This document shows, in pieces, positions 10,967-23,115 of a DNA stretch of 64,000 nt. The position numbers and the translations under genes are program-made. Positions within the stretch are counted from its first letter, which is position 1; each line of letters opens with the position of its first letter. Source of the DNA: Echinometra lucunter (lineage: Eukaryota; Echinodermata; Echinoidea; Camarodonta; Echinometridae); NCBI GenBank assembly GCA_029962745.1, contig CM057169.1, positions 20,490,143 through 20,554,142 of the forward strand. Reading direction: 5' to 3'. The notes beneath the pieces are model-generated. The model worked only from the letters and a program-made list of their open reading frames with translations. It searched no databases and had not been told where the DNA came from.

Positions 10967-12259
10967 TTAAAGGAGAATGAAAACCAGCCATCACTGTGCT
11001 TTCAATGAATGAAGAAGAAGAACAACAACAAGATTAAACAGTGAAAGTTTGAGCAAAATCGGACAATCTGTTCAAGAGTTGTGAATTTTTAAAGTTTTAC
11101 CCTAAAAAGACTGGGCTATTTTGGAGGTATTGAGGAGGATTGGGGGGGGGGGGATGTGGGGCATGATGACCCCTTCTTGATATCTCTACCGATTGACACA
11201 AAATTTTGCACAGACATTAAGAATCGCATAAAGAACACAAATCTATCATTATTTTTTTACGTTAATCTTTATTTTTTCAACTTATGTTATAATTTATGCT
11301 AATTATATGTGTAAATCACATTTTGAGTGATGGTTAAGTAATGAAAGGCTCTGGAGATGAAATTTCTATACAAGAAGTTCTTTATAAACATTACAAACAT
11401 TATTAAGAAAGAAAAAATTCTTAAAATGATTTCAATTCTATGTATTCTATTGTTTTTTCAAGTTTGCTGTTTCAGGGTGTTATCTGGACCACTATTCAGT
11501 TAGAATAGATGATAATAACAGCTCAAATAAGAAATTATAGAAGATAATGGAAGAATATGAGGAAATGCATTTTCCCATTTTTGTACACAAAACTCAGAAA
11601 TTCTCCATTTTTGGGCTGACATGAGGTAACAAAAGGTCATGTGACTCGGTAACGGTAACTTGGTGTCAAAAGATGCGCAAGACTTGAAAGAAAAAAGTCA
11701 AGAAGTGGCGTGGCGTGAAATGCGGTGGTTTGAATTTCGCAGCAAAAATTGTTGAGTGAGGGGCCATGGTGGCCCCCCAGTTTTTTCAGGGTTAAGTAAA
11801 TCCCTAGTATGGCGATCCTTAAAAGTGGCAACTTTGCCAGTATCTGTGATGTCATTGGACAACTCTGCATTCTTTTTGCACATAATTTTTGCAACAAAAA
11901 AAAAAGATTTATATGAAATTGTAAGCCAGGAATCAACATAATTCTTCCAAAATGCATGCAGAATTGATGTAGCCATGTCATACTCATACAGTAAATAAAA
12001 ACAATTTCTATTTTTCTTGAAAAAGAGAAAAATGTAAAATTCTGTGTACAACATGAATGGAGAGCTGTCCACAATGACATCACAGTGTGATGCTGGTGGA
12101 GTTGGCAAATTAAAGGATCCCCATAATGATTTACTTAAACTTTCAAATTTCACAACTCTTGAACAGATTGTCTGATTTTGCTCAAACTTTCACTGTTTAA
12201 TTCTTCTTGTTCTTCATTCACTAAAAGCTCACTGATGCATGGGTTTCATTCTCCTTTAA
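10967..12259. mobile_element. Foldback MITE copy A, interrupted by a nested element
   Basis: Starts TAAAGGAGAATGAAAACC and ends with the inverse, GGTTTCATTCTCCTTTAA. The arms contain CAGTGAAAGTTTGAGCAAAA at the left and its complement near 12190. It matches 22493-23115 once the insertion at about 11097-11795 is removed. Confidence 0.75.
11097..11795. mobile_element. TIR element nested in foldback copy A
   Basis: Present in copy A but absent from copy B at the same point of the left arm. Its ends are imperfect inverted repeats: TTACCCTAAAAAGACTGGG at the left; the right end reads TTAACCCTGAAAAAACTGGG on the other strand. It contains a poly-G run at about 11142. No coding capacity seen. Confidence 0.6.
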
Positions 12260-12675
12260 GTTTATAGTGCAAATCTGACTGACAAGCAAGGTTCAAATGT
12301 GAATTTGACAGTTCTGAGAACTTGTCTGTCATTTTTTTTTTTTTAAATATTGCTGAGATTTTTGTCTCTGTCATGAAAAGTACTAACTTTTATTCAAGTT
12401 AAAATGGTCAACTCAGACCTTTCCATAGTTCATGAATGCAGCTTATTTATTTACTTATTTATTTATGGTTCTTCTTTATTGCTGAAATGTTAGGATGAAT
12501 CATTAGCCAACAAATATACAAATGAATTCAAAGAATTGTTTATCATTCTTAAGATTATGTGTGTATATGGTGGACAGAAATGGATTTCATTTTCTGTCAT
12601 GAAAAGTATGAATTTTTTATTGAGTCAAAATAATCAGCTGGAAATGTTTTGAACGCAACTCGATGAGCTCATTAA

Positions 12676-13081
12676 CCCATTCATGACAGGAATTTTTTAA
12701 AGCCTAATTTGATTAGCTTTTATTCTTCAAATTGGCAACACAAACATTTTTATTTTATTGCTACATTTTTCTTATAAAACGTCATGTATCTGAAATGAAT
12801 ATGAATTGACAGAAATTATGAGAAGTCAAAAAGTTGCCAATTTGCAGGGGAAAACAGTGATTTTAAACCTTCTATCACATTGCCAATTTAAGGATTTTAA
12901 TGCTTATTTTCCTTTACAAAATTTTCAGCATCAAACAACGAATACTGACGCAACCAAAATGGGCACAGTTTGTGTAGAATTTTTTGCTCTTTCTGCTCAT
13001 GCATTTGGTATGATTTTTAGGGCTTTGCATCAAAAGATATTAGGCCAAACCACAAAATGTGGACCTCTGTCACGAAATGGG
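12676..13081. mobile_element. piggyBac-like MITE, copy 2 (406 bp)
   Basis: TTAA on both sides (12672-12675, 13082-13085). Near-identical to 2366-2773, including the internal open frame that begins MTEIMRSQKVANLQGK. That frame is a repeat product, not a gene. Confidence 0.8.
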
Positions 13082-13085
13082 TTAA

Positions 13086-13970
13086 CTGGTAATAAGTGAG
13101 TGATAAAGCTTAGATAAAAACAATGACAAACTTGCAAATAATTGAATGGAACTGAAATAGAAGGTTGTCTTTTACAGAAATTTCCTTTAGTGTTTTGCAA
13201 GGGGTTCTATGAATAGCATACATGACATGCATAGTCAGTCATAGTCAAGTGAAAAGAGAATCTAAGCTGTATGAGCTGTTAAAATGTACAGTGTGATTGT
13301 GAAAGGTTTTTTAAATCATCATTTAAGCTGTTATGTGTATGTGTATTATTTCACATTGAGGTCATTGGATTTACGATGAAGTTGTTAAGTCTTTATATTT
13401 TCTTGACTTGTTCCAACTCATATTGCCAAGTTTCTTTCTTTTCCATAATAGCATGATTATGTGGTGTGAATTGTCAGAAATCTCTATCATTTATTAGCAA
13501 CATGTTGTAATTCTTACATTTTACAGTATTTCATGCACATGTATTTTCAAATCAGTGATAATATCAATCATCATGATTATAATGATTAGATAATTATATA
13601 AAGCTTCTTTTCCAGAGCACATTTATAACGTATGTTTCTAGATTTTTTTTGTTGTAAGAAATCAAGTGAAATGCTTTTTCTAATAAATGAAGTGAGTTTA
13701 TTCTAAAGGTTTGGGGTAGTGGATTGAATGGACTCAAAGTCATGTTTAAAAGATATGGGAATAAGAAGAGAAGGAGCTGATAGAATGAAGTTATTATGAT
13801 GTTTGCTGTTTCTGAAAGTACTAAGCTGTATGTAGAATCTACTCCAAAACGGAATGGGAAATATTTTCTTTTGTATTTATTGGCTGCTGTGTTTTCATCC
13901 TGGCTATGCTTTTACATGTAATTTCAAAACGTGAAAGGTGTCTGTAACAGAAATGTGAGTCAGTCATGCA
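13086..13970. other. AT-rich sequence without recognisable features
   Basis: No supported coding exon, RNA or repeat. AATAAA at 13682-13687 could be a distal poly(A) signal, but nothing supports it. Confidence 0.5.
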
Positions 13971-14116
13971 GGGCCCCGTTTCATAAAACTTGTTATCAAT
14001 AACAAGTTGCAATAACTGTTTTAAGCTACTGAAATCTTTGCATCTGATTGGCTGAGAGCAAATTCAACATAGAAACGTGGCAGTTGTTACTGACATCAAG
14101 TTTTATGCAACTGGCC
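13971..14116. mobile_element. Short MITE (~145 bp), family 1, opposite orientation
   Basis: Starts GGGCCCCGTTTCATAAAAC and ends GTTTTATGCAACTGGCC. It contains GCATCTGATTGGCTGAG, the complement of the CCAATCAGATGC core of the copies at 801 and 18345. Confidence 0.6.
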
Positions 14117-15606
14117 TTGATTGATATCAAGTTCTGGCTAAACAATCTTTTTCTTCCAGCTGCTGTCATATATAACATTTTGCTTTTCATTGTCTCTATA
14201 ATAATGTGAGTGAGATGTTATTTTTCGCTGTGATTATATTTGATTTTTGTTTTTTGCTGTGATTATATCCGAATTTTGTAGCTCATGAATTCCTATAATG
14301 AAAAGAGCAGTCATTTTATTAGTTAAACTAATGCTTTTCTCACACATACTCAGACTTGACATACTCAGACTTGTTTATTGTTAATTAACAATGTACTATT
14401 AGTAACCAACATGGTCTTTAGTCGATGATTGAAATTTGTGAACATATTTCTTATTTTGTAGCTTTGCACTACATGTTCTGTAAATGAAAAATATGTAGAA
14501 TGTAGAGTAAATGGAAACAGTGTTTGTAGTCTTTAGGAATAATTATCAAATCACATATATGGAATCATATGTAATATTCCCATTTTTCCCATTGGTTAAT
14601 GATGATAATAATAATAATATATTACATTTATATAGCGCATTATGTGGACACTTCAATGCGCATTGTGTGAATACTTCAGTGGTTACATTATATACTTTTT
14701 AAATTCTGTATAAAGTCTGGTTGATCTTTAGTATATTTCCTTTCCTATTGTTAGTCAAAAAGATTTCAAGGCCAAGAAAGAAAAAAAAAACTTTTTCTTG
14801 AATGCCCCCCCCCCCCGATATAAAACAGATTAATGTCCATGAGCTTGCCAATACTATAGGACATATGTGAATTGATTTGTGAATGATATCAAGGCACACT
14901 TATTTATTCATTAATGTTTGCAGAGGAAGTAGAGCATTCCGAATATAGCATAAATGGCTTACATTTTTTGTTTAAAGTGTGTATACATTCGATTGAAAAA
15001 TTAAACCTGTACTACTCAATCGAGACCAAAGCATTATTTAGTACAGTTAACCTTGGATAACTCGAGGTCGCACAAGTCAAACATTCCCTAATTCAAATTA
15101 ATTTTTTTTTTCACAAAACTATTAAAAAACGTGTGTTATTTACATTTTGCATTAGTCAAACTATTTTTTTGTGGTCCCAACTTCATTTACCAGAAAGTTA
15201 ACTGTAGTTGACGTGATGGTTATGTTTTTATAATCTGTTTGCACCATGAACTGAATTAATACTTTAGAAGACCAATGTCTGCACATACACAATGTGAAGT
15301 TTAAAGTAAAATGGAATGGATACATTTTTTCATTTACCTATGTCCTTGTGGAAAGCGTGTCTTGAGATTTTGGGTATGCTGTGTTAGGATCTTATGTCGG
15401 GTAATATGGATAAAGGCGAACCTCATCATAAAAACTCTTTTGGACCAAGGAAATAACCTCTTTATATTGAAACCTTATCAGGGCTAAAAAACAATAAATA
15501 CAAAGAAGTGGGACTGGCAAAATTACCTTGTTATTAACGAGTTTGTTACAACAGTGTTCTTTGTATAAACAAGGTTCCACTTGATTTGTATTCAATTACG
15601 AAGTAA
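14117..15606. other. Unique AT-rich stretch with a SINE-like tail
   Basis: No supported gene. 14600-14640 has (AAT)n and TTATATAGCGC, resembling the 3' tail of a SINE. A poly-A/poly-C pair lies around 14780-14817. Confidence 0.4.
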
Positions 15607-15911
15607 TTTAAAAGTTGCCCGGACTTGATTTAAAGATGGCGCTTTATGCAGTCCTTGCGAAAATCCCACAGGTCAGCGCCATATACGAACCAGTCTAGTT
15701 GCGAATACATGGACAAATACCAAAGTAGCTGACTAGCTGTCCCCTTCGGCCTAACTTACATGCATATTGTATAATTATTGTACACACGTGAGGTAGTGAG
15801 CCTACTGAAAAACTTTGCAGAGACTCGCAAAATGTCATGGCGCTGTCCTGTGGGATTTTCGCAAGCATTGCCTGAAGCGCCATATATAAATCGGGTCCAA
15901 TCAACTTTAAA
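15607..15911. mobile_element. MITE with ~75-bp inverted arms
   Basis: The left arm has GATGGCGCTTTATGCAG and CTTGCGAAAATCCCACAGG. The right arm carries the complement, CCTGTGGGATTTTCGCAAG and CTGAAGCGCCAT. The outer ends begin TTTAAAAGTTG and TTTAAAGTTGA. Confidence 0.72.
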
Positions 15912-15954
15912 TATTGTAAAGGTGAGGATAGAGAGAAGAGACTAAGAGAGAACA

Positions 15955-15985
<31 letters not shown>

Positions 15986-16105
15986 CAAGAGAAGAAAGTG
16001 AGAAAGGGAGAAAGAGGAGGAACAGAGGTGATAGGCAGGGAGAAAGAAAGAGGGGAAAAAGGACAAAGAGGGACAGAGAGAGATGAAGATGAAGAAGAAG
16101 GAGGA
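15912..16105. repeat. (GA)n-rich purine tract
   Basis: Nearly all purines on the plus strand; the purest (GA)n is at 15959-15984. The open frames on the other strand (Ser/Leu-rich) are artefacts. Confidence 0.88.
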
Positions 16106-16706
16106 GACAAAAATAAAAGAAAACTTACCAGTTACTAAGATTCTGTTAAAATACATTTTTTCTAAATGGTATGTACTGTGCATACTATGCATTTTGGAAC
16201 AAAAATGAGCTGTTCATGTGTTTCTGTAATATTAATCATTTTGGCATGGAATCACAAAATATACAAATACAATTCTGTACAAATTACTGCCTTATGAATG
16301 CAGAGTTTCCAACGTAGATGGGGTACTATATCGACGTTGTGACGTATGTAGGTTGACGTATGGTAGAGATCGATGGTTGATGTCATTGAACTTTGTCCGA
16401 GGCATCGCTATTGTACTGTGGTGCTTTGTGTTTTACGTGCATGAGCGCCATCTGTCCACCGTCCAGGCTATCGTAAATGTAGACTTTACTATCTACCCAT
16501 TACTGATGAACCTTCAATTCAAATCAGAGCCATTAATAATGATTTCTAAAAAAAATGAAAAATAAAATAAAATAAAATAATTATAATAATAAAAAACAGA
16601 AAAGATAAGAAAAACTAATGTATTAAAGAAAAAAAGAAACCGTGAACGACTGAAAAAAGGGAAGGGGTGGCTTGTTTCAAGTATTTCTTTCATCGTAGCA
16701 AGGTTG

Positions 16707-16937
16707 GTTGCAAATTATTATTACTATTATTATCACTATTACTATTATTATTATTATCATTATCACTATTGTTATCATTATTATTATTATTGTTATTATT
16801 ATCATTATTATCGTTATTATCATCATTACTATTACTATTATCATTATCATTATCACTATTGTTTTCATTATAATTATTATCATTGTTATTATTATTATCA
16901 TCATTATTATTGTTGTCGTTATTAACATCATCATTAC

Positions 16938-16975
<38 letters not shown>

Positions 16976-17194
16976 CTATTGTTTTCATTATAATTATTAT
17001 CATTATCATTATCATTATTATTATGATTATCATTATGATTATTATGATTATTATCATCATTATTATCATTATTATTATTATTGTTATTATTATTATTATA
17101 ATCATTATTACTATTATTGTGATTATCATTATTGTTGTTGGTGTTGTTATTATCATTATTATTATTGTTTTTATTATCATTATTATCATTGTTG

Positions 17195-17229
<35 letters not shown>

Positions 17230-17320
17230 GTTGGTGTTATTATTATTATCAATATTACTATCATTACCATCATTATTATCTTCAACATTATTTTGATTTT
17301 CATCATGTTTATTATCAATG
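16707..17320. repeat. (ATT/ATC)n trinucleotide microsatellite
   Basis: About 600 bp of TTA/TCA/TTG triplets. All six frames give poly-Ile, Tyr or Met-like products, none meaningful. Confidence 0.95.
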
Positions 17321-17321
17321 T

Positions 17322-17372
<51 letters not shown>

Positions 17373-17495
17373 AGTAGTAGTAGTAGTAGTAGGAGGAGGA
17401 GGAGAAGGAGGAGGAGGAGGAGAAGGAGGAGGAGGAGAAGGAGGAGGAGGAAGAGAAGGAGGAGGAGGAGGAGGAGGAGGAGGAGGAGCAGTAGC
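17321..17495. repeat. (GTA)n followed by (GGA)n microsatellite
   Basis: GTA repeats at 17323-17390 pass directly into GGA/GAA repeats at 17390-17490. The whole block from 16707 is one compound triplet array. Confidence 0.93.
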
Positions 17496-17592
17496 AGAAA
17501 AAGAAGGAGTAGGTCTAAGTATTATCAGTACATGCATAATGATATTATTGATAGCTTTTCATTATTGGAGAATGGACTCGAATCAACTTTAA

Positions 17593-18344
17593 CTTACACA
17601 CCTTTTGTTATTTTAATTTCAGTGACTGTGAAACAGAAGTCCAGTAGCCCTGTCACATAAAAGTTGCCATAGAACTCAAGGGTGATTTATCAGTTTCTAA
17701 TTACCGAATATGACGACACCAAGCTAATATCAATAAACTGGTACTCGGAACAAAATATTGTTGAAAAAAAAAGAATTCTTCTTGAAATGCTTTTATCATA
17801 TTAAAAGTGTATTTGAATTGTTTTCATGCCTACAACATGAGGTAAACCTCGTATGTTTTGTGGTTACAAGCAGCAGTATTTTTTCTCCTAATAACTCAGA
17901 ATGCATTGCTTGTTTTCGTATATGTCTGTTTTCACACAGATGTAATGAATAATTGCATTTACGAACTTAAAGGTCTTTTTTGTTATTACTGAACTGTTAA
18001 AGTACTATACCGTGACGTACAGATATTTTGCATATGATAAATGTTTTATTACTTATCTGTGTTTACAAAACATATATGCTTCCAAGAAACGTATCAAAAA
18101 GATGGAATCATTACATACTTCCCAAGTGTGGGTTCTGACTCGTAACTCTTTATAGCAGTAGTGGAACTACTGAGTGAGTTAATTGAGAAGAAAAAAAAAA
18201 AGCAACACTTCGAAATGGTTCATTGTTTGTAAATTTAAAAGTATGTTACATGGTTTGGTAGCTGTGTGTCTCTGTCCGATTATTCTAATATCAATTTTGC
18301 ATAGCATCTGTTTATTGTTGAATAATCATGGAATAGAGAGACCG
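17593..18344. other. No recognisable feature
   Basis: AT-rich, no exon or repeat I can support. Confidence 0.4.
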
Positions 18345-18498
18345 GGGCGGGGGGGGGGGGCGTTTCATGAAGTGTCTATCAGCGATTTTTCCTGACAAAT
18401 CTTTATTTGCCCTCAGCCAATCAGATGCAAGAATTTCAGTAGCTTTTAACATATCTCAGTAAAAATCGCTGACAAGACATTTTATGAAACTCTCCCCA
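18345..18498. mobile_element. Short MITE (~150 bp), family 1
   Basis: CGTTTCATGAAGTG at the left and TTTATGAAACTCTCCCC at the right. The core AGCCAATCAGATGCAAG is shared with 801-940. A poly-G run sits inside the left end (18349-18360) and another lies just beyond (18532-18549). Confidence 0.68.
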
Positions 18499-18956
18499 GA
18501 TCAAAACTAGCAACCAGTGGAGTATCTAACCGGGGGGGGGGGGGGGGGGCTAAAAAGCAAAAGCAAAGAAAAAACAAACAAACAACAAACACATCCTGTT
18601 AATTCTTATCTGCCCACACGCTCGGTCGATTCCAGATTTTTTTTTTTTTTTTTAATTTGAATTCAAAAGTTGACTTTTTGGGTTGCCTTTTTTCTGTCCA
18701 CCTTGTCACTGCGTGGTAGCTAAAAGTGCATGTTGGAAAAAATAACTAAGCGGCGTTTTTATTCTACTAACTCTAGAACAAAAATGGTCTATAAACTTAT
18801 AGAATGGAAATTAGGAGCCAAAGAAAAAGTATACTATCCTTTAAAAAAGACTAGGAGCAACTTGACAAGTATAGCTTGCTATATTGCTCTAACACCAAAC
18901 CAGAATGAGAGTTGCATTATTATAGCCTATGATTATAAAGAGCATTTGAAATAGCC

Positions 18957-20330
18957 GCCACACCATGTACAACGGAATGTATTCAGGGATCGTCTTGAAT
19001 GTTCGAATACCTCCACGCACTTGCTCAGCCTACCAGTCATTGCTAGGCATCTTGTATGGATATGAAAAGAGGGAGCGCACGCAGCACAAAAACTAGCAAC
19101 ACGCACTATTCCACACGACCTTGCCGCACAGATTCACCGCACACAGATAACGATACCGCCGCGACCCCATACGCGAACGCCTCGGCCTAGGGGATTTCCA
19201 TGCAGAGGGTTCCCCAAATTAGCGGGTCTCTATCGGCACGCGTCAAGGGAGCTCGGATTTTAATTTAGGATTCAAAATGTACGCGAATATTGATCAGTTT
19301 CTTCGGCTTGAGTCGTGCAGTGTAAATGCGAGGATGTAATTAAGTTACGAGGGTAGATACTTAGTTTTTTTTCGGGGGCCATATGCCGCACAATTGGCTC
19401 GAATGATGTAACCGTGCCGGGTATTAACATTATTAGGCATAATGATTCATGTCGATATTATTAAGTGGTATAATCTTGGATAAAAGGAATGGGGTTCCCC
19501 GTGCAATTGTGAATAATTTCAAGAACTCATGTTACTGTTGGAGTTAATATTTATCGAATATACTGAAGTTTAAACGACATGTATTATGATATCAATGAAA
19601 AAAAAAAGTTTAAAATACTAAATAAAACTTTAATGAATGAATATAACAGTCACATGACTACATTAAATTTGGAATAAACTGATTAAAATTACAATGATTG
19701 AATTCACTACCAAGGCGGAAATTCTGGGATGTTACAGCAGAATAATTCTGCAATCTATATGCCTCGATCAGTAAATCCAAATTTAAGTAGTTGAACAGAA
19801 TCAGCTGGGACCTGAAAATAATATACTTCCCCTCTCATTTGCCCTAATTGCAACTCTATTTTAATACGCTTCCTCTACTTAAATTGCAAATATCATTTAA
19901 GTGCATTATACCAATTTCCCATACCCCACGAGCCTAACATAGCGGACATTCGTGCAAGCTTTGTCGTCCCTCCTTGAGGGCCGAATAAGGCCTGGTATGC
20001 TATGCCCAGTCAAGCGCGGAAAACACAACTAGATCAATTAAGGCGCAACTAGATTTCATATCGCACGAATTTTCCGCTTATGATACGTTTGTTTACGCTC
20101 AGTGCACATATGTAGGTGTGCAACGTTCTATTGTGGTATACTAATACTACGGGTTTTGTTTACAGTCGCGATCTATAGAATGATGAGGCATAGGGGTACT
20201 AAACAGGTTAGGACATGTACTTGCGGGAAAAATATGTATTTCGAAATCGCTGGGGAAGGAAAAGTGATGTTTCGTAATAGTCTTAGCATTGCGTCAATGG
20301 AAAGGGGCGTGTTCCAGTAAAGATTGAAAT
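18957..20330. other. CpG-richer, low-repeat block of unknown role
   Basis: Particularly 18990-19260: many CG dinucleotides and no tandem or inverted repeat, unlike its neighbours. It could hold a promoter, an unrecognised exon or a conserved non-coding element. No splice-consistent reading frame was found. Confidence 0.3.
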
Positions 20331-20689
20331 GCACCGTCTGTCATTTTTCTTTGTTTGTTCATTTCTTGTTTTCGAGGATAAAGGTATACGCTCTGCTAGG
20401 GTCAGACTCGGGTCAAAATGCTATGCACTATGCACTATGAGATAGGAAATACACTTGCTTCTTTGATGATATTAGCAATTTGATGAGACAAAAATGGTAT
20501 TTCTCTTTAGCGGCACTATCCAAAAGAGGCAAAAGAAACGTAAGCATGTAAATTTATCATGTTAATGGCTTCAATATTAAGGCAGACGACTAGACAAAGG
20601 AGAAAATGTAACAATGAAATTATTATATACGTGGAATTATTTCGAAGTTCATTAGCCTTATAAGTGCATTGAACGGGTAGATGAGAAAG

Positions 20690-20985
20690 AAACAATGATT
20701 GAGAGGCATAAAAAAAAACAGGGATGGACTTAGAGAGAGAGAGAGAGAGAGAGAGAGCGGCGGGGGGGGGGGGTGTATGTATTTTTTACTTGAAAAAATG
20801 AAAGGCGAAATGACAGACGTGTTTTTTCGTCTGTTTCAGAAACGGATTAACATCTTTTTGTCACACCATGGGCTCTGACTTAGAGTGTGACTTTGCCTTT
20901 CATTTTTGAGAGCTATGCTCCGTTTTCTTTTAAAATCTATGATTTTATTTTTTTAATGGCATTCTACTACCAACTCTGATTCTTC

Positions 20986-21042
<57 letters not shown>

Positions 21043-21149
21043 GGAAAAAAATAGACAAATGCAAAATATGAGGCAAGAGATCCCCTAATATGAAAATAAA
21101 AAGAAATGCATTAATGAGTATAAAAGAAATGGACAGAGCAATAGAGAGG

Positions 21150-21181
<32 letters not shown>

Positions 21182-21702
21182 TGAAAGAAGAGTCCAGACA
21201 GCCACAGAGTGAAAAGACGTGCGATTTAAAATTGTGTTAAGAGAGAGAGAACTGGGTGATATGAAATTAGAAAGACAGGGATAAAAAGAGAATAATGATG
21301 GAAAGAGTAAACTATTCCTACGATTAAAAGAGCTATATAATAATGGATGAGATATGGACACATTTATTGTAGGAGGCAAAAGAGAGATATCGCTTGATAT
21401 GGAAATACAAAGAAATGCATGGAGAATAAAAAGGAACGGATAGAGGGAGAGAGAAGGGAAGAGGGGGGGGGGGGACTTGGAAGAGAGATTAAAGAAAATA
21501 GAGTCCATACAGAGAGGAGAAATTGAAAGGAGGAATGACATAAAGTGGGGGGGGGGGGAAGGAGTAGGTGATATGGAAAAACAAAGATTTGCATGAATGA
21601 GAATAAGAGGAATGGAGAGAGAGAAAAAAAACCTTCAGGAGAAATTGAAGTGAGAAATTTAGAGGCATGCGGTGAGAAGATATATATATCTTAATAAAAT
21701 AA

Positions 21703-21734
<32 letters not shown>

Positions 21735-22480
21735 TGTATTTAAGATAAAGAGAACAAAATGAAATAAAAATGGGGGTCAACGGAGAGAGAGAGAGAATTG
21801 GGTGATATGAAAATACAAGGACAGGTGTAGAAAAAATAACAGGGATGGAAAGAGTTAAGAGTTCCCACTTGTGAAAAAGATATCCAGTAATAGAAAAAGA
21901 TGGACACAATCATGTTATAGGAGGCTAGAGAGAGATCGCGTGATATAGAAATACAAAAGAATGGCATGGGTGAGGAAAAAAAGAGGTGGATAATGGGAGA
22001 GGGGAGAGGGACTTGGAAGAGATTAGAGTTAGAGTCCAGATAGAAAGTGAAAGTACCCTCAAGAGAGGGAGAGGAGAGAGAAGAGAGAGAGAGAAAAAAA
22101 AAGCCTTAGGAAGAATTAAAGTGAGAAATTTGGAGGCAAGATGACAATACAGAGATAATAGAAAGATCATGGAGTTTAAAAAAAGAGAGAGAACAAAAAT
22201 GAATATAAAATGGGAGTCAAGGGAGACTGGATGATATGGAAATACAAAGAGAGGGATGAGAATAAGAGGGATGGAAAAAGAGAAACCGGGAACAGGAGTT
22301 TCAAAACACTGCTGATTAAAGAAATAAATTCGAGGTGAAGAATTACAATGATGAAAAACCAAGAATATTGTCATATTATTATTAAATAGGAGTCAAAAGG
22401 GAGATTAGTTGATATGGAATTGAAGAGATACATTCCTGAATAAAATTAGGAAATGAATCTACAGGAAGACAGAATTATTT
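20690..22480. repeat. Purine-rich degenerate repeat field
   Basis: The plus strand is strongly A/G. A motif near TGATATGGAAATACAAAGA recurs around 21257, 21395, 21565, 21800, 21940, 22230 and 22405. The segment with GTGAGAAATTTAGAGGCA (21650) returns about 471 bp later (22121). Interrupted by (GA)n, poly-G and (TA)n. Confidence 0.7.
20986..21039. repeat. (TA)n microsatellite
   Basis: Nearly pure TA dinucleotides. A second (TA)n lies at about 21709-21735. Confidence 0.95.
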
Positions 22481-22492
22481 TTGTAAGTGGTA

Positions 22493-23115
22493 TTAAAGGA
22501 GAATGCAACCCAAGTATCAGTGTGCTCTTCGTGAATAAAGATGACCAAGAAGAGTAAACAGTGAGGTGACAGTGAAAGTTTGAGCAAAATCGGACAATCT
22601 GTTCAAGAGTTATGAATTTTGACAGTTTCAGTAAATCCCTGTTATGAGGGTCCTTGAGTTGGCAACTTTGCCAGCATCTGTGATGCCATCGTGGACAACT
22701 CTCAATTCATTTTGTACATAATTCCCCCCCCCCCCCCAAAAAAAAAAAAAAAAAAAAAAATTATACGAAATTTCAAGTCAGGAATCTACAGAATTCTTCC
22801 CAAAATGCTTGCAGAATTAATATAGCCTTGTCATACTCAAACAATAAATCAATAGAATTTTTATTTTTCTTGAAAATAAAGAAAATGTTAATTTCTGTGT
22901 ACAAAATGAATGGGGAGTTGTCCGCGATGACATCACAGATGCTGGCAAAGTTGCCAATTCAAGGATCCGATAATAAGGATTTACTTAAACTTTCAAACTT
23001 CATAACTTTTGAACACATTGTCCGATTTTCCTCAAACTTTCTCTGTTTACGCTTCGTGTTCTTCTTCATTCACTGCAAGCACACTGATCAATGTCTGGGT
23101 TGCATTCTCCTTTAA
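22493..23115. mobile_element. Foldback MITE copy B (623 bp)
   Basis: Starts TTAAAGGAGAATGCAACCCA and ends with the inverse. The arms are about 230 bp long: the left includes GGCAACTTTGCCAGCATCTG, the right CAGATGCTGGCAAAGTTGCC. The short centre holds a poly-C/poly-A run (22725-22760). It can form one long hairpin and has no coding capacity. Confidence 0.82.

Noticed and set aside
16677..17592. Long open frames of 286-294 codons on both strands
   Set aside because: They are translations of the ATT/ATC, GTA and GGA triplet arrays (poly-Ile/Met, Ser, Gly). Composition is dictated by the repeat and there are no splice or start signals of value.
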